Positions 19,180 through 31,320 are shown, numbered from the stretch's first letter. The stretch: DNA of 64,000 nt from an uncultured Amylibacter sp. (GCA_947497475.1 CANMGS010000002.1:682001-746000); one strand, 5' to 3'. Program-made: numbers and translations. The notes: a model not told the origin generated them from the sequence alone.

Positions 19180-19640
19180 GTGTTCTTTTCCGCTTTCATT
19201 TGCCAACGCCCCGTTTCTTGGCTCCAGTATTTGGCGGCAATTCCTGCATCGGTAAGTAATTTCCAATCTGCCCTCGCATCCTGAACAGATGCATCTTCAT
19301 TCCCATTAAAGATTAGACTGACACGCTCGTATTGCGCGACCTCTTCTGGCGTTGTCTTCGCGCCATATACCAACATCATAGCTTTTGCTTTATTTGTGTT
19401 TTCACCATTTGTACTTAGCAATACAGGTTGGTCTGCATCATGTGGCCCACCACTTATGCCATGTGGCAAGAATTGTGGGGAATTACCGCCCCACAATTGT
19501 GTATCAATCCAGCCTAAACGCCCCTCGTCCCCAGATTTCACCAGAACCCGCCAATTGTTTTGAAGCGTGCGTTCCAGTAGTTGAGGTAAGGTTTGCTCTA
19601 ATAATGAACTGGTCAAGTGATAGAAAAAGACTTCGGCCAT
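19176..19640 (-). CDS. holC: DNA polymerase III chi subunit
   Basis: EVFFYHLTSSLLEQTLPQLLERTLQNNWRVLVK; position next to pepA. Confidence 0.88.
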   Translation of the reverse strand: MAEVFFYHLTSSLLEQTLPQLLERTLQNNWRVLVKSGDEGRLGWIDTQLWGGNSPQFLPHGISGGPHDADQPVLLSTNGENTNKAKAMMLVYGAKTTPEEVAQYERVSLIFNGNEDASVQDARADWKLLTDAGIAAKYWSQETGRWQMKAEKNT

Positions 19641-21124
19641 TATTCCGCTTCGTGATTATCCGCAATGTAACGATTTAAAGCACGCACGCCCCAACCTGTT
19701 GCGCCTTTGGGTGCAAAGTCTGTTTCTGTTTTAACAGAAGCCACACCTGCGATATCTAGATGTATCCATGGCATATCCTCTTGAATAAAACGCTGTAAGA
19801 ATTGCGCCGCAGTGATAGAACCCGCAGCACGGCCACCAACGTTTTTAATATCTGCAATACGCGATTTGATCAGTTTATCATAACCAGCACCAAGCGGCAT
19901 ACGCCACGCACCTTCGCGTTCGATATTCGCGGCATTTAAGAATTTGCGTGACAACTCATCGTTATTTGAGAACACACCAGCATTTTCATGGCCCAGACCA
20001 ATGATGATAGCGCCAGTCAAAGTCGCAAGATTAATAACCCCAGTTGGTTTAAAAGTTTCTTGAGCATACCAAAGAACATCCGCCAGAACCAAACGGCCTT
20101 CGGCATCTGTGTTAATGACCTCAATTGTGTCACCCTTCATAGATTTCACAACATCACCTGGGCGTTGTGCATTAGCATCTGGCATATTTTCAACAAGACC
20201 AACCAGACCAACAACATTGGCTTTAGCTTTACGCATTGCCAGTGTCTTCATCACACCAGCAACAACACCTGCACCGCCCATATCCATGGTCATATCTTCC
20301 ATACCGCCAGCAGGTTTTAAGGAAATACCACCCGTATCAAACACAACGCCCTTACCAACAAGTGCGAATGGCTGTTCTTTACCGCCGCCATTCCATTCCA
20401 TGATAACGATCTTTGATGGGCTTTCCGAGCCTTGGCCTACACCCAACAAGGAATGCATTCCAAGCTTTTCCATATCCGCCTCTTCCAAAGTTTTCACTTT
20501 AAGACCGTGGCTTTCAAGATCGTGTAAACGTTTTGCAAATTCAGTGGTTGTCAGGATATTCGCTGGTTCATTCACTAAATCACGGGTGAAAAACACACCT
20601 TCGGCAATTGCAGCTTTATCTGAATAATCCACTTCTGCTTCGGATGCATCATTCGCCATTACAGTTAGTTGACCAGAACCAATTGCATCTGATGTTTTAT
20701 GGTTATGGAATTCATATTGACGTAGTGCAAAGCCAAACGCCAATTCAGATGCACGTTTTCCTGTGCCTGTAAGCAATAAAACGTCATCACCTGCCGCAAG
20801 TTTAGCTAAGCTAGAACCCGCTGCACGTGCATCATCAACCGTCACACGTTTTGGCATTTTAATCACAATAACAGAATTTGCGGCCATTCCATTCGGCATA
20901 GACATCACATGGCATCCAGCATTTGGCATATCTTCGAATGTTTTGCTTTCAGCCAAGCGTACCAAACTGCGTTTCATTAATTTATTAACACGGCGTGCTG
21001 GCAATCCAATTTGCCCAGTTGGTGACATGAAAACAGCAACTTTACCTTCAAAAGCAGCAATACTGTCTAGATCAGTTTCAACAAATTTCGGGGTCATTGG
21101 GGCATTCATAGCGGGCTCCTGCAA
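19640..21124 (-). CDS. pepA: leucyl aminopeptidase (start likely at 21109)
   Basis: VGKGVVFDTGGISLKPAGGMEDMTMDMGGA; NTDAEGRLVLADVL. Confidence 0.96.
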   Translation of the reverse strand: MQEPAMNAPMTPKFVETDLDSIAAFEGKVAVFMSPTGQIGLPARRVNKLMKRSLVRLAESKTFEDMPNAGCHVMSMPNGMAANSVIVIKMPKRVTVDDARAAGSSLAKLAAGDDVLLLTGTGKRASELAFGFALRQYEFHNHKTSDAIGSGQLTVMANDASEAEVDYSDKAAIAEGVFFTRDLVNEPANILTTTEFAKRLHDLESHGLKVKTLEEADMEKLGMHSLLGVGQGSESPSKIVIMEWNGGGKEQPFALVGKGVVFDTGGISLKPAGGMEDMTMDMGGAGVVAGVMKTLAMRKAKANVVGLVGLVENMPDANAQRPGDVVKSMKGDTIEVINTDAEGRLVLADVLWYAQETFKPTGVINLATLTGAIIIGLGHENAGVFSNNDELSRKFLNAANIEREGAWRMPLGAGYDKLIKSRIADIKNVGGRAAGSITAAQFLQRFIQEDMPWIHLDIAGVASVKTETDFAPKGATGWGVRALNRYIADNHEAE

Positions 21125-21230
21125 TTGGTTTTTCTTGATTTCATCAAGACCTAACGCGATTCAATCCAATTGACCACTATGGACTGTTGTTGGATAAGAA
21201 AATCCTGTAAAGAATCTGTAATCTATATGT

Positions 21231-22382
21231 TTGGTTTGGGGCCATAGCTGCGTGAAACTTGTTGATCAGTATATTGTTAGACAGCTCATTGGGCCTTTCC
21301 TGTTCTTTCTACTAATTTTTGCAGGTATTCTTTGGTTAAACCAAGCATTAAAAATCGTTGATGTTGTAATTGAAAATGGTCAACCTGGTATGGTGTTTGT
21401 TGAACTCAGCGCCTATCTGCTTCCTAGAGTTGTCGAAAGTGTTTTTCCAGTTGCAGCATTTGCTGCGGCTGTGTTTTTGACCAATCGTTTATATTCAGAA
21501 TCTGAGTACGCAGCTTTAAAGGCTGCAGGACAAACACCAATGCAGTTTGCACGACCCTTTATCATTTTTGGGATTATTTGTTTTGTATCGGTTTCCGCTT
21601 TGGCGCATTTCATCACACCAATCAGTAATAATGCATTCCAGAAACGTCAGCATGAAATTCGCCAAGAATTCCTTTCGCAGTTGATAAAAGAAGGATCATT
21701 TGTATCCCCTAAAAAAGGCGTGACGTTTTATTTCGGTAAAGTTCAAGACACTGGTTTATTGGAGGATGTCTTAATTCGCGAAATATCCGCTGATGGTAGA
21801 CAAACAATACATTCTGCGCCGTCAGGGCGCATTGTTGATAAAGCGGATGCTGCAAAGTTGGTACTGATCACAGGGACATTACAACAATTCAACCCAGACA
21901 ATAGACTCTTAAATGTTGTCCAGTTCGATAGCCTTTCTTACGATCTCTCTCAATTTGCGAAGAACCTTGGCCCGCGTGAACAAAGTGCAGCAGAAACAAT
22001 TACACCTAATTTACCATGGTGGATATCTACAGCGTCTCAAAACGATCAGTTTGATGCAATTGATGCCCAATCACGTTTGGTAAAAGCACTCTTTTCATTA
22101 CTCATGCCACTTTTAGGGGCTGCTGTATTGTTTTCTGGTAACTTCAGTCGCGTTGGTTTTTTCTACCGGATTAGTTTTGCAATATTATTACTGTTCAGCT
22201 TGAATACGTTGCGTGGTGCTACGGAAAACTTTGTAATAAAATCCCCATCATTTTCATTCGTTTTATATTCGCCATTAGCCTTATCATTCATAATAATTGC
22301 CACCTTGATCGTGATTACAACAAAAGGTTGGAATAGCTTTACTCTGTCCGATATTTTTAAAAAGCGGCAGGTATCAACATGA
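21231..22382 (+). CDS. lptF: LPS export permease LptF (start may be internal, at the VKLVDQYI region)
   Basis: DQYIVRQLIGPFLFFLLIFAGILWLNQALKIVDVVIENGQ; followed by lptG. Confidence 0.92.
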   Translation: MVWGHSCVKLVDQYIVRQLIGPFLFFLLIFAGILWLNQALKIVDVVIENGQPGMVFVELSAYLLPRVVESVFPVAAFAAAVFLTNRLYSESEYAALKAAGQTPMQFARPFIIFGIICFVSVSALAHFITPISNNAFQKRQHEIRQEFLSQLIKEGSFVSPKKGVTFYFGKVQDTGLLEDVLIREISADGRQTIHSAPSGRIVDKADAAKLVLITGTLQQFNPDNRLLNVVQFDSLSYDLSQFAKNLGPREQSAAETITPNLPWWISTASQNDQFDAIDAQSRLVKALFSLLMPLLGAAVLFSGNFSRVGFFYRISFAILLLFSLNTLRGATENFVIKSPSFSFVLYSPLALSFIIIATLIVITTKGWNSFTLSDIFKKRQVST

Positions 22383-23479
22383 CTTTATATTGGTATTTTA
22401 CAAAAAAATTCGCAGGCGCGTTTGTTAGAGTGTTTTTAATAATTGGCTTATTAATATTCTTTGTTGATACGATGGAAAATATTCGCGCTTTGTCATCGTC
22501 TGGCATAACTTTCCCCAAAGCAATGGCGCTTGCAAGCACACGTTCCCCTTCATTCATACGAGAAGCCATGCCTATTATTGTCATGCTTGCGGGGTTAACT
22601 TTTTGTGTGGGCTTAGCGCGTTCAAACGAATTCGTCGTATCTCGTGCCGCAGGGGTGTCAGCCTTAAAAGGCTTAACATTTCCGATGAGTACAGCATTTT
22701 TAATAGGCCTTGTCTCAATTTTGTTCTTAAATCCATTGGTCGCAAGTTTTTCCACCTATTATGATACCTTAAAAGACGAATATCTGGGACGCACACCAAA
22801 AACAGTTGTCGTAAATGAAGATGGATTTTGGTTGCGCCAGAAAAACGATACTGGCCATATTGTTATTACAGCTGAACAAGCCAACCAAAATGGAACACGT
22901 TTACGCGATGTTACCATGATAGAGTTTGACCAAAACAACAATGCTGTCAGCCGTATAGTCGCAGCCACAGCAACCTTATCAAATAATGAGTGGGTACTTA
23001 TTAGAACAAAGAAATGGGATCTATCATCAATTAATGCCAACCCTGAGGCCAACTCTGAATTAAAATCCGTCATACGTATTCCGACTACAATAACCAGCGA
23101 ACAGATTTTAGAAGGATATCCAAAGCCAGAGACTGTTGTCATTTGGGATCTTCCAAAGTTTGTAGTAGCGATGGAGAGTGCTGGTTTTTCATCCCTACAA
23201 CATCGTGTTCATTTACAAATGGAGCTTGCGCGACCTATTTTATTTGCAGCGATGCTTATAATCGGAGCCGTGTTTACATTACAAAATGCACGGTTAGGTA
23301 ATTTAGGTATTTCCGTATTATTGGCACTTTTATGTGGGTTTTCTCTACATTTTTTGCAAAACCTTGCTAGAACTCTTGGAGAGGCTGGAGAGATTCCCAT
23401 ATTTTTTGCAGCTTGGGCACCACCGATTGCAGCTTTTTTAGCGGCTATTGCGTTGTTTTTACATTTAGAGGACGGATAA
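22379..23479 (+). CDS. lptG: LPS export permease LptG
   Basis: LYWYFTKKFAGAFVRVFLIIGLLIFFVDTMENIR; C-terminal TM bundle; overlaps lptF. Confidence 0.92.
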   Translation: MTLYWYFTKKFAGAFVRVFLIIGLLIFFVDTMENIRALSSSGITFPKAMALASTRSPSFIREAMPIIVMLAGLTFCVGLARSNEFVVSRAAGVSALKGLTFPMSTAFLIGLVSILFLNPLVASFSTYYDTLKDEYLGRTPKTVVVNEDGFWLRQKNDTGHIVITAEQANQNGTRLRDVTMIEFDQNNNAVSRIVAATATLSNNEWVLIRTKKWDLSSINANPEANSELKSVIRIPTTITSEQILEGYPKPETVVIWDLPKFVVAMESAGFSSLQHRVHLQMELARPILFAAMLIIGAVFTLQNARLGNLGISVLLALLCGFSLHFLQNLARTLGEAGEIPIFFAAWAPPIAAFLAAIALFLHLEDG

Positions 23480-23484
23480 CAACA

Positions 23485-25629
23485 ATGATCTTGAAACTTA
23501 TATCAAGCGCTTTGTTGGCTGCTAGTTTACTCTCATCCTCTTCATCATATGCATTAGCACAATCAAAGAAACCCGTTGGTTTACTAGCAGATACAGTAGA
23601 TTATAATGCACGCTCCAATCTTTTAAGTGCAACTGGAAATGTGCGGATTGTTTCTGAAGGCCAAATTCTTTCTGCAAAGACAGTAATCTTCAACCAAGCT
23701 ACTGGGCGTTTAACTATCCCAGGCGGTTTTACAATTACCAATCCAGACGGTAGCGTTTTAACTGGAACAGATGCAGACTTATCAGCTGACTTAGAAAATA
23801 ACATTATTAAGGGCGCACGCCTGTTAATTGCCAACCAATTCCAATTGGCAGCAGATCAAGCTCAGTATAAGGAAAACCGGTTTAAAATTCTTGACCGCGT
23901 TGTTGCAAGCACCTGCTATATTTGTAAGTCAGATCCCATTCCATTTTGGCAAATAAGATCAAATCGCGTCATTCACGATGAACTGGAAAGACAGCTATAC
24001 TTTGAGAAAGCACGGTTAGAATTTCTGGGAGTTCCAGTGCTTTATGCGCCACGGTTACGTTTGCCAGATCCAACCGTAGATCGCGCATCTGGTTTTTTAG
24101 TTCCATCATTTTTCACATCTGATCTTTTACAATTTGGGGGAAAGATACCATATTTCTATAAAATTGATGATCATTCAGATGCAACATTCACCGCTTTTTT
24201 TGCATCAGTAGGTAGTTTTGTAACAGAAGTAGAATATCGCAGAGAAACAAAAAATGGCAGTTACAAATTTGATGGCTCAATTCTACTATTGGATGGGCTA
24301 GACAATAACCCTTTTAGATCTTCTTTAAAAGGCGAAGGGCGTTTTCGCTTACGTCATAATTTTGAGTGGGGTTTTACGGTTGATGTTACATCAGACAGAA
24401 CTTACCGCGCCCAATATGGATTTGAAGATGAAGATTCAGTGACTGCGCAAGATAGGTTATTATCTGAAATTTATCTTGAGCAGAACCGCGCAAACAGCTT
24501 CTTTAAAATCAGTGCAGCTAGTATCCAAAGTTTACGAACGAATGAAATTGACGCTCAAATTCCATTGGTTCTACCTGAAGTGTACTGGCGTAATATTCAA
24601 GAAGCTCCACTGGTTGGCGGCAAACTTGCTCTAGAAGCAAATTCCACAACACTATTGCGCTCTTCAGGTAACCGCTTTAGCCGCATTGGGTTTGGCGCAG
24701 ACTGGCAACGTGAATGGAGCCTTAAAAATGGGCTTTTGATTGGTGCTCGTGGTGAATTAGACGCTGAATATTATACATTAGATAATTTCACAGGATTTAC
24801 AGGCTCAACTGCATCTCGCGTCACCCCCACCATATCTGCTGATATTCGATTGCCTTTATCTAAAACAAGTAAAAACGCTATTCATATTATTGAGCCAATC
24901 GTGCAAATCATATGGAATGAAGACGTACAGTCAAATACACCAAACGCAGATAGTGTTCAGGTGGAATTCGAAGAAACAAATCTGTTTTCAACAAACCGTT
25001 TTCCAGGATTTGATCAACAAGAGTTAGGTTTACGTGCCAATGTAGGTGTAAATTACACACGCTACGACCCATCAGGTTGGAATATAAGTGGAACTGTTGG
25101 TCGTATTTTTAGAGAACGTGATTTGGGTCAGTTTTCAAATGCTACAGGTCTATCAGGAAAGAACTCTGATTGGGTAAGCGCCGTTTCATTAGAGTTCCCT
25201 AATTCATTAACATTTTCAAATAGAACACTCTTTAGTAGCGACTTTGAGTTATCCAAAAATGAGACAAGCTTAGAATTTATCTATAAGAAATTGAAGACAG
25301 ATATTAGCTATTTGCAACTTGAAGAAGATGTGGTTGCTGGAGCCAGTGATCGCCGTAGAGAAGCAACATTAAAATTGGATTATACCCCCAACGATAACTG
25401 GACATATTTAGCCGAGTGGCGCCACGATTTTGTGACTGATAGCGCTATTGAAGGCGAGTTTGGCCTACAGTATGAAAATGAATGTGTGAAGGTCGATCTT
25501 TCCCTCTCGCTTCAATACGCTGCCTCTGGTACTGTAACATCAACAAAAGAATTGGGATTAACCGTCTCGCTAATAGGAATAGGTAATAAAGCACGTGCGA
25601 AACGACGTCGTCATAGCTGCGCTTTTTAA
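23485..25629 (+). CDS. lptD: LPS assembly protein LptD
   Basis: Start chosen inside the 23413 ORF. Signal peptide, OstA domain (LLADTVDYNARSNLLSATGNVRI), STCYICKSDPIPFWQIRSNRVIHDE, beta-barrel. Confidence 0.93.
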   Translation: MILKLISSALLAASLLSSSSSYALAQSKKPVGLLADTVDYNARSNLLSATGNVRIVSEGQILSAKTVIFNQATGRLTIPGGFTITNPDGSVLTGTDADLSADLENNIIKGARLLIANQFQLAADQAQYKENRFKILDRVVASTCYICKSDPIPFWQIRSNRVIHDELERQLYFEKARLEFLGVPVLYAPRLRLPDPTVDRASGFLVPSFFTSDLLQFGGKIPYFYKIDDHSDATFTAFFASVGSFVTEVEYRRETKNGSYKFDGSILLLDGLDNNPFRSSLKGEGRFRLRHNFEWGFTVDVTSDRTYRAQYGFEDEDSVTAQDRLLSEIYLEQNRANSFFKISAASIQSLRTNEIDAQIPLVLPEVYWRNIQEAPLVGGKLALEANSTTLLRSSGNRFSRIGFGADWQREWSLKNGLLIGARGELDAEYYTLDNFTGFTGSTASRVTPTISADIRLPLSKTSKNAIHIIEPIVQIIWNEDVQSNTPNADSVQVEFEETNLFSTNRFPGFDQQELGLRANVGVNYTRYDPSGWNISGTVGRIFRERDLGQFSNATGLSGKNSDWVSAVSLEFPNSLTFSNRTLFSSDFELSKNETSLEFIYKKLKTDISYLQLEEDVVAGASDRRREATLKLDYTPNDNWTYLAEWRHDFVTDSAIEGEFGLQYENECVKVDLSLSLQYAASGTVTSTKELGLTVSLIGIGNKARAKRRRHSCAF

Positions 25630-25646
25630 ACCAAACAGGTGATAAA

Positions 25647-26861
25647 ATGAAAAAAACTACTCTTTTAATTTGTGGTATGGTCGCCAGCATAACGCTGTCA
25701 GCGCCTACTTATTCAGCTGGTATTTACTCCCCTATTTTACAAGTGAACGAAAGTGTCATTACTCAGTTTGAGTTAGATCAACGTATTAGTATGTTACGTT
25801 CCTTTAGAACGCCTGGTGATTTACGCGAACAAGCAATGGAACAGTTAATTGGTGATCGCTTACGTATGCAAGCGGCGCGCGATGCGGGTATAACAACAAG
25901 TGATGAAGATGTTTTTTCTGGTATGGAAGAGTTTGCTGCACGCGGACAATTTACAGCAGAACAATTACTTGCGTTTTTTCGTCAACAAGGTGTAGAGCGC
26001 GAAACATTTGAATCATTCGTTCGTGCAGGTATTGCTTGGCGAAATGTTATTGGCGCGCGCTTTGCCTCTAAGGTAAATATCGCGGATGAGGAAATTGATG
26101 CACGTTTAGGCGATTCAACATTTGATTTCCCCAAGACGATTAATGTTGCAGAGATCATTTTACCATTCGAAGAGCGTGGCTCAGGTCCAACACGTGCGTT
26201 AGCAGAACGATTGACTGGTTCAATAAAAAGCGAAGAGCAATTTACAGCTGCTGCTCAGAAGTTTTCGAAGTCAGCAACAGCATCTAGAGGCGGTTCACTT
26301 GGGTGGGTTCCATTAAGTAATTTACCACCTCAAGTAGCTTCAATAGTTTCAAAACTACAACCAGGTGAAATGACAGGCCCAATCAGTTTGGGTAATTCTG
26401 TAGCTCTATATCAATTACGCGGTGTACGCGAAGCAAAATCAGCAAGCGATCAAGTTGTTTCTGTTAGCTATTTAGAGGTAGCTGTACCTGCTAGCAATGC
26501 TGGCCAATCTGGGCAAATCACTGAAGCGAATAAGTTAATCAATTCTGGCGATACATGTCTGGATATGGAATCTAATGCAGCTGATTATGGCCCTAATGCA
26601 GTAACAAGCTATACATTTGCAGCACCAGATATCCCTGCACGTATTAATGCTGAACTTGCGCGTTTAGATCCAAATGAAGCGACATATTATGTTGCAGACA
26701 ACAGCAACATCAATGTTCTTATGCTTTGCAACCGTGCCAAAGACATTCCAGAGGGCGCACGCGAACAAATTCGAAACGCTCTCTTTAGCCAACGCGTCGG
26801 CAGTTTTGGAGATGGGTATTTGCAAGAACTGCGCAGTGATGCGCATATTATCGAAAAATGA
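25647..26861 (+). CDS. surA: SurA-like peptidylprolyl isomerase
   Basis: VNESVITQFELDQRISMLR; PpiC-type domain GGSLGWVPLSNLPPQ; located between lptD and pdxA. Confidence 0.9.
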   Translation: MKKTTLLICGMVASITLSAPTYSAGIYSPILQVNESVITQFELDQRISMLRSFRTPGDLREQAMEQLIGDRLRMQAARDAGITTSDEDVFSGMEEFAARGQFTAEQLLAFFRQQGVERETFESFVRAGIAWRNVIGARFASKVNIADEEIDARLGDSTFDFPKTINVAEIILPFEERGSGPTRALAERLTGSIKSEEQFTAAAQKFSKSATASRGGSLGWVPLSNLPPQVASIVSKLQPGEMTGPISLGNSVALYQLRGVREAKSASDQVVSVSYLEVAVPASNAGQSGQITEANKLINSGDTCLDMESNAADYGPNAVTSYTFAAPDIPARINAELARLDPNEATYYVADNSNINVLMLCNRAKDIPEGAREQIRNALFSQRVGSFGDGYLQELRSDAHIIEK

Positions 26862-27847
26862 AACCAATAGCTTTAACATCTGGCGACCCAAGTGGTGTCG
26901 GTTTAGAAATTACAGGTTTGGCATGGAAGGCACTTAAAGATAAAGTGCCTTTCTTTTTGATTGCAGACCATCAACATGTTCGTTCTGTCACTAATATCCC
27001 TATAAAACTAATAGAGACGCCAGACGATGCCGTAAACGTATGCTCATCTGCATTACCCGTTTTACATATACCATTTGCAGAACATCCCAATTTGGGAAAC
27101 GAACAACCTGCTAATGCACATGCTGTTATTAAATCAATCGAAATGGCAGTTGGTTTTGTTAAATCTGATCAAGCTGCAGCTGTATGTACAAACCCCATTA
27201 ATAAAAAAGTTTTAAAAGACGGAGCTGCTTTTCCCTATCCTGGTCATACTGAGTTTCTTGCCCATTTGGGAGATGTACCAACTTCAGTAATGATGTTGAC
27301 AGCGCCAGAACTACGCGCCGTTCCTGTCACAATACATATTGCATTGTCGGAGGTACCTAATGCACTCACAGACAAGTTAATCGCTGATACAATTCGAATT
27401 ACTCAATATGCATTGAAGCGTGATTTTGGCCTTACTAGTCCAAAAATTGCTGTTGCTGGTTTAAACCCACACGCAGGTGAAGGTGGTACTATGGGCACTG
27501 AAGAAATAGATCGTATAATACCGCTTTTGGATGAATTACGCCAAGAAGGTATTGCACTGATTGGTCCGCTTCCTGCGGATACTATGTTTCACCCACAAGC
27601 ACGCGAGAAATATGACACAGCAGTTTGTATGTACCATGATCAAGCTTTAATACCATTGAAAACATTAAATTTTTCTGCTGGTGTTAATACCACACTTGGG
27701 TTGCCATTCATAAGAACCTCTCCAGACCATGGTACAGCGTTTGATATTGCAGGAAAAGGTATCGCGGATGCAACCAGCCTTATAGAAGCAATCAAACAAG
27801 CCTATCAAATGGCCCAAAATAGAGCACAATATGACAAACTCAGCTGA
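26858..27847 (+). CDS. pdxA: 4-hydroxythreonine-4-phosphate dehydrogenase
   Basis: [48 protein letters not shown]. Confidence 0.96.
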   Translation: MKPIALTSGDPSGVGLEITGLAWKALKDKVPFFLIADHQHVRSVTNIPIKLIETPDDAVNVCSSALPVLHIPFAEHPNLGNEQPANAHAVIKSIEMAVGFVKSDQAAAVCTNPINKKVLKDGAAFPYPGHTEFLAHLGDVPTSVMMLTAPELRAVPVTIHIALSEVPNALTDKLIADTIRITQYALKRDFGLTSPKIAVAGLNPHAGEGGTMGTEEIDRIIPLLDELRQEGIALIGPLPADTMFHPQAREKYDTAVCMYHDQALIPLKTLNFSAGVNTTLGLPFIRTSPDHGTAFDIAGKGIADATSLIEAIKQAYQMAQNRAQYDKLS

Positions 27848-28670
27848 TGGGCTTCCCGCGCTTCGTGATGTAATTTCCACGCATGAACTTCGTGCGCAAA
27901 AATCTTTGGGTCAAAACTTTCTCTTAGATTTAAATTTAACTGGTAAGATCGCGCGTCAGGCAGGTGATTTATCAAACTGTGATGTTTTAGAAGTTGGCCC
28001 TGGTCCAGGCGGTTTAACACGCGCTCTGCTCTACGAGGGCGCACGCCGCGTTATTGCTATTGAACGCGATGAACGTTGTTTACCTGCCCTAGCAGAAATT
28101 TCTAATCATTATGATGGGCGTTTAAAGATTATATCGGGTGATGCATTAACCATTAACCCACATGAGCATTTCGATGGGCCCGTAAAAATTGTTGCCAACT
28201 TACCTTATAATGTAGGAACTGAATTACTTGTACGTTGGCTAACACCAAAAGAATGGCCACCATTTTGGGATAGTCTAACACTTATGTTCCAACGTGAAGT
28301 GGCCCATCGTATCGTTGCACAACCAGGCAGCAAAGCCTATGGGCGGCTGTCCATTCTTGCTCAATGGCGTTCTGACGCAAAAATTGTAATGGATTTACCA
28401 CCACAAGCTTTTACGCCAGCCCCCAAAGTTTCATCAGCTGTGGTGCATATTACAAAATGTGACCAGCCAAAATTTGACTGTAATGCCAAAGTATTAGAAC
28501 GCGTTGTTGCAACCGCATTTAATCAAAGACGCAAGATGTTACGTGCCAGCCTAAAGTCACTGGCTCCTGATGTCGAAGATAGAATTAACGCCGCAGGAAT
28601 AAAACCCACAGAACGTGCAGAGCAACTTTCCGTAGAAGAGTTCTGCACATTAAGTCGAATGTTTAGTTAA
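27831..28670 (+). CDS. rsmA: 16S rRNA dimethyladenosine transferase
   Basis: [49 protein letters not shown]. Confidence 0.96.
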   Translation: MTNSADGLPALRDVISTHELRAQKSLGQNFLLDLNLTGKIARQAGDLSNCDVLEVGPGPGGLTRALLYEGARRVIAIERDERCLPALAEISNHYDGRLKIISGDALTINPHEHFDGPVKIVANLPYNVGTELLVRWLTPKEWPPFWDSLTLMFQREVAHRIVAQPGSKAYGRLSILAQWRSDAKIVMDLPPQAFTPAPKVSSAVVHITKCDQPKFDCNAKVLERVVATAFNQRRKMLRASLKSLAPDVEDRINAAGIKPTERAEQLSVEEFCTLSRMFS

Positions 28671-28671
28671 T

Positions 28672-29244
28672 TTATTCTGCAGCTGTATCTGGCGCTGTTT
28701 CTTTCGTTGCAGATTTTGGTTCTGCTTCTGGTTCCGCTAGCTCAACTTTTTTCTCAGCAGGCTTCTTTGGTTTTGCAGGTTTTTTCTTAGTTTCAGGCGT
28801 ATCAACCAGATTATTTTCAGCTTGAGCAGGAAATAAGTCCCCTGCATCACCAGCGATATCTGGTTGATCACCATCAATCACATCGGAAGCAGCTTTTTGC
28901 TGCTTTTGGTTTTGCTGTTGTTTCTGCTGATTTTGCTGTTGTTGTTGCTGACGCTGCGCTTCTTGAGCTTCGCGGCGTTGGTTAATCTCGCGCTGTGCTT
29001 CGGTTAACAAACGAGAATAATGTTCTGAATGTTGTAAGAAATTTTCTGCATTTACACGATCACCAGACAACATAGCGTCACTAGAAAGGCTTTGATATTT
29101 ATCAATAATTTGTTGTGGTGTACCGCGAACTTTGCCTTCTGGTCCAGAGGAATCAAAAACGCGATTTACAACATTGGCAGGGTTTCCGCGACGGTTGTTA
29201 TTGTTATTCTTATTACGTGAACGTGATTTGTTAGAAGATCTCAT
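28672..29244 (-). CDS. DUF4167 domain protein with a Q-rich low-complexity segment
   Basis: NPANVVNRVFDSSGPEGKVRGTPQQIIDKYQSLSSDAMLSGDRVNAENFLQHSEHYSRLL. Confidence 0.9.
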   Translation of the reverse strand: MRSSNKSRSRNKNNNNNRRGNPANVVNRVFDSSGPEGKVRGTPQQIIDKYQSLSSDAMLSGDRVNAENFLQHSEHYSRLLTEAQREINQRREAQEAQRQQQQQQNQQKQQQNQKQQKAASDVIDGDQPDIAGDAGDLFPAQAENNLVDTPETKKKPAKPKKPAEKKVELAEPEAEPKSATKETAPDTAAE

Positions 29245-29419
29245 ATGATCCGAATGCCTTTGTCGTATTTGAAAAAAATTGCGCCTTTTGGCGATGTCCC
29301 GATTAAGCTTTAGGGGTTTCTAAGGATGAGAATAAATCAATCATCCGACTTCGAAAATTATATCTTAGAAAATCGAGTATACAAGCCCTAATGGTGGATT
29401 TTACAACAAAATACGAATT

Positions 29420-30268
29420 TTAAGCGGTTTTCGGTGCATAAAAGTGCAAAATACGGTCTTTACCCGCCAAATCTTTGATGCATCGTCCATTTAGAAAGCC
29501 ATATCTCTCAAAAATACCCAAAACAGACTCGGCCTGATCCCAACCAATTTCTAGGAACATTTGTCCATCTTTTTTTAAATACTGCGCCGCATCTTTGGCA
29601 ATAAGCTTATATGCTTCCAAGCCATCCCCCTCTGGGGTTAAGGCAATACGAGGCTCCCAATCACGAACTTCTGGCGCAATCTCACCCATTGTCTTTGCTG
29701 TAATATAAGGTGGATTACTGACGATAAGATCATACTTACCTTCAATGTTCTCGAACCAATTCGATTGAATAAATTTAACACGATCGAGAACGCCTAAAGC
29801 GCTCGCATTTTGTTTTGCAATTGCCAAAGCTTTATCTGATAAGTCAGAGGCGACCCCTATAGCATTTTTGAATTCAGACAATAATGTCAGTATGATACAA
29901 CCCGAACCTGTACCTAAATCCAAAATGTTCTGTACGTCTTTTCCTTTTAGAACTTCTTCAATTAAAGTTTCCGTATCTGGACGCGGATCAAGTACATCTG
30001 GTGTAATTTTAAATCGTCGCCCCCAAAATTCACGTGCTCCAATGATTTGAGATACAGGTTGTCTTCGCAAACGCTGCGCAATGGCTTTTTGAAACGTCTC
30101 TTTGACATCAAGAGTAACAGTATCACGCATATGTAATGATAACATACCGCGTTCAATTCCCATTGTATGCGCAAGTAAGCTACGTACATCAGTTCGTGCG
30201 CCATCCCCAAGAACTGGCTTCAATTGATCCAGCCCCCAAGATAACAATTCTTGGGTGGTCTGTGTCAT
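29420..30268 (-). CDS. prmC: peptide chain release factor N5-glutamine methyltransferase
   Basis: [28 protein letters not shown]; follows prfA. Confidence 0.95.
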   Translation of the reverse strand: MTQTTQELLSWGLDQLKPVLGDGARTDVRSLLAHTMGIERGMLSLHMRDTVTLDVKETFQKAIAQRLRRQPVSQIIGAREFWGRRFKITPDVLDPRPDTETLIEEVLKGKDVQNILDLGTGSGCIILTLLSEFKNAIGVASDLSDKALAIAKQNASALGVLDRVKFIQSNWFENIEGKYDLIVSNPPYITAKTMGEIAPEVRDWEPRIALTPEGDGLEAYKLIAKDAAQYLKKDGQMFLEIGWDQAESVLGIFERYGFLNGRCIKDLAGKDRILHFYAPKTA

Positions 30269-31320
30269 GGATTCAATTCTGATAGTTTTTGGGCTTGATC
30301 ATCGGCGATCAAAGCGTCGACAATTTCATCCAGATCGCCCTGCATCACTTGATCCAGCTTATAGAGCGTTAAATTGATGCGGTGATCAGTCATACGACCC
30401 TGTGGGAAATTATACGTGCGGATACGTTCGGAGCGATCACCAGAGCCCACCTGCCCTTTACGGCTGGCTGCCCGTTCCTCATCCGCCTCTTGACGCTTCA
30501 TGTCATACAAGCGCGTCCGTAAAGTTTGCATTGCAATTTCACGGTTACGATGTTGCGATTTTTCAGATGATACAACCATAATCCCGGTTGGAATATGAAC
30601 GATGCGCACAGCACTATCCGTTGTATTCACGTGTTGGCCACCAGAACCAGATGCACGCATCGTATCAATGCGCAAATCTGTGGCAGGCAGATCAATATCC
30701 ACCTCTTCGGCTTCTGGTAACACAGCGACTGTTGCAGCTGACGTATGGACACGCCCACCGCTTTCGGTTGTTGGCACACGCTGCACACGGTGCACACCAC
30801 TTTCGAATTTCATTCTAGCAAAAACACCTGCCCCTTTGATATTCGCTACAATTTCACGATATCCACCAAGTTCGGTTTCAGCCTCTTCTATCACCTCGAT
30901 TTTCCAACCTGCCGACTCGCAGTAGCGTTGGTACATTCTGAACAAATCACCAGCGAATAAAGCGGCCTCATCACCGCCCGTACCTGCGCGAATTTCCAAG
31001 ACAGCAGACCGTTCATCCGCTTCATCTTTTGGCAATAAAGACAATTGTAATTCATGCTCAGCATTCGGCAGTGCTGCCTTTAATTCTGGTAATTCTTCCT
31101 CAACCAATTCTTTCATGTCTGGATCGGATAGCATTTCTTCTGCCTCGGCAATATCGGCAACAAGACGTTGATAATCGTTAATTTTATCAACTACAGGCTT
31201 TAAATCCGAATATTCTTTAGACAACGCAGCAATGTCATCAACAGCTGATCCGTCAGCCATTTTAGCTTCTAAAAATTCAAAACGACTCGTGATTTGGATG
31301 AGTTTATCTTCAGGTATCAT
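30265..31320 (-). CDS. prfA: peptide chain release factor 1
   Basis: Start chosen inside the 31365 [27 protein letters not shown] motif; [18 protein letters not shown]. Confidence 0.96.
   Translation of the reverse strand: MIPEDKLIQITSRFEFLEAKMADGSAVDDIAALSKEYSDLKPVVDKINDYQRLVADIAEAEEMLSDPDMKELVEEELPELKAALPNAEHELQLSLLPKDEADERSAVLEIRAGTGGDEAALFAGDLFRMYQRYCESAGWKIEVIEEAETELGGYREIVANIKGAGVFARMKFESGVHRVQRVPTTESGGRVHTSAATVAVLPEAEEVDIDLPATDLRIDTMRASGSGGQHVNTTDSAVRIVHIPTGIMVVSSEKSQHRNREIAMQTLRTRLYDMKRQEADEERAASRKGQVGSGDRSERIRTYNFPQGRMTDHRINLTLYKLDQVMQGDLDEIVDALIADDQAQKLSELNP

Noticed and set aside
20109-20627. 172-aa plus-strand ORF inside pepA
   Set aside because: Antisense to a well-conserved leucyl aminopeptidase; no recognisable motif.
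28900-28975. CAG/TTG-type repeat in the DUF4167 gene
   Set aside because: Encodes the usual Q-rich low-complexity segment of this family; not a CRISPR or satellite array.
30588-30960. Plus-strand ORFs inside prfA
   Set aside because: Antisense to release factor 1, which has an intact GGQ motif.
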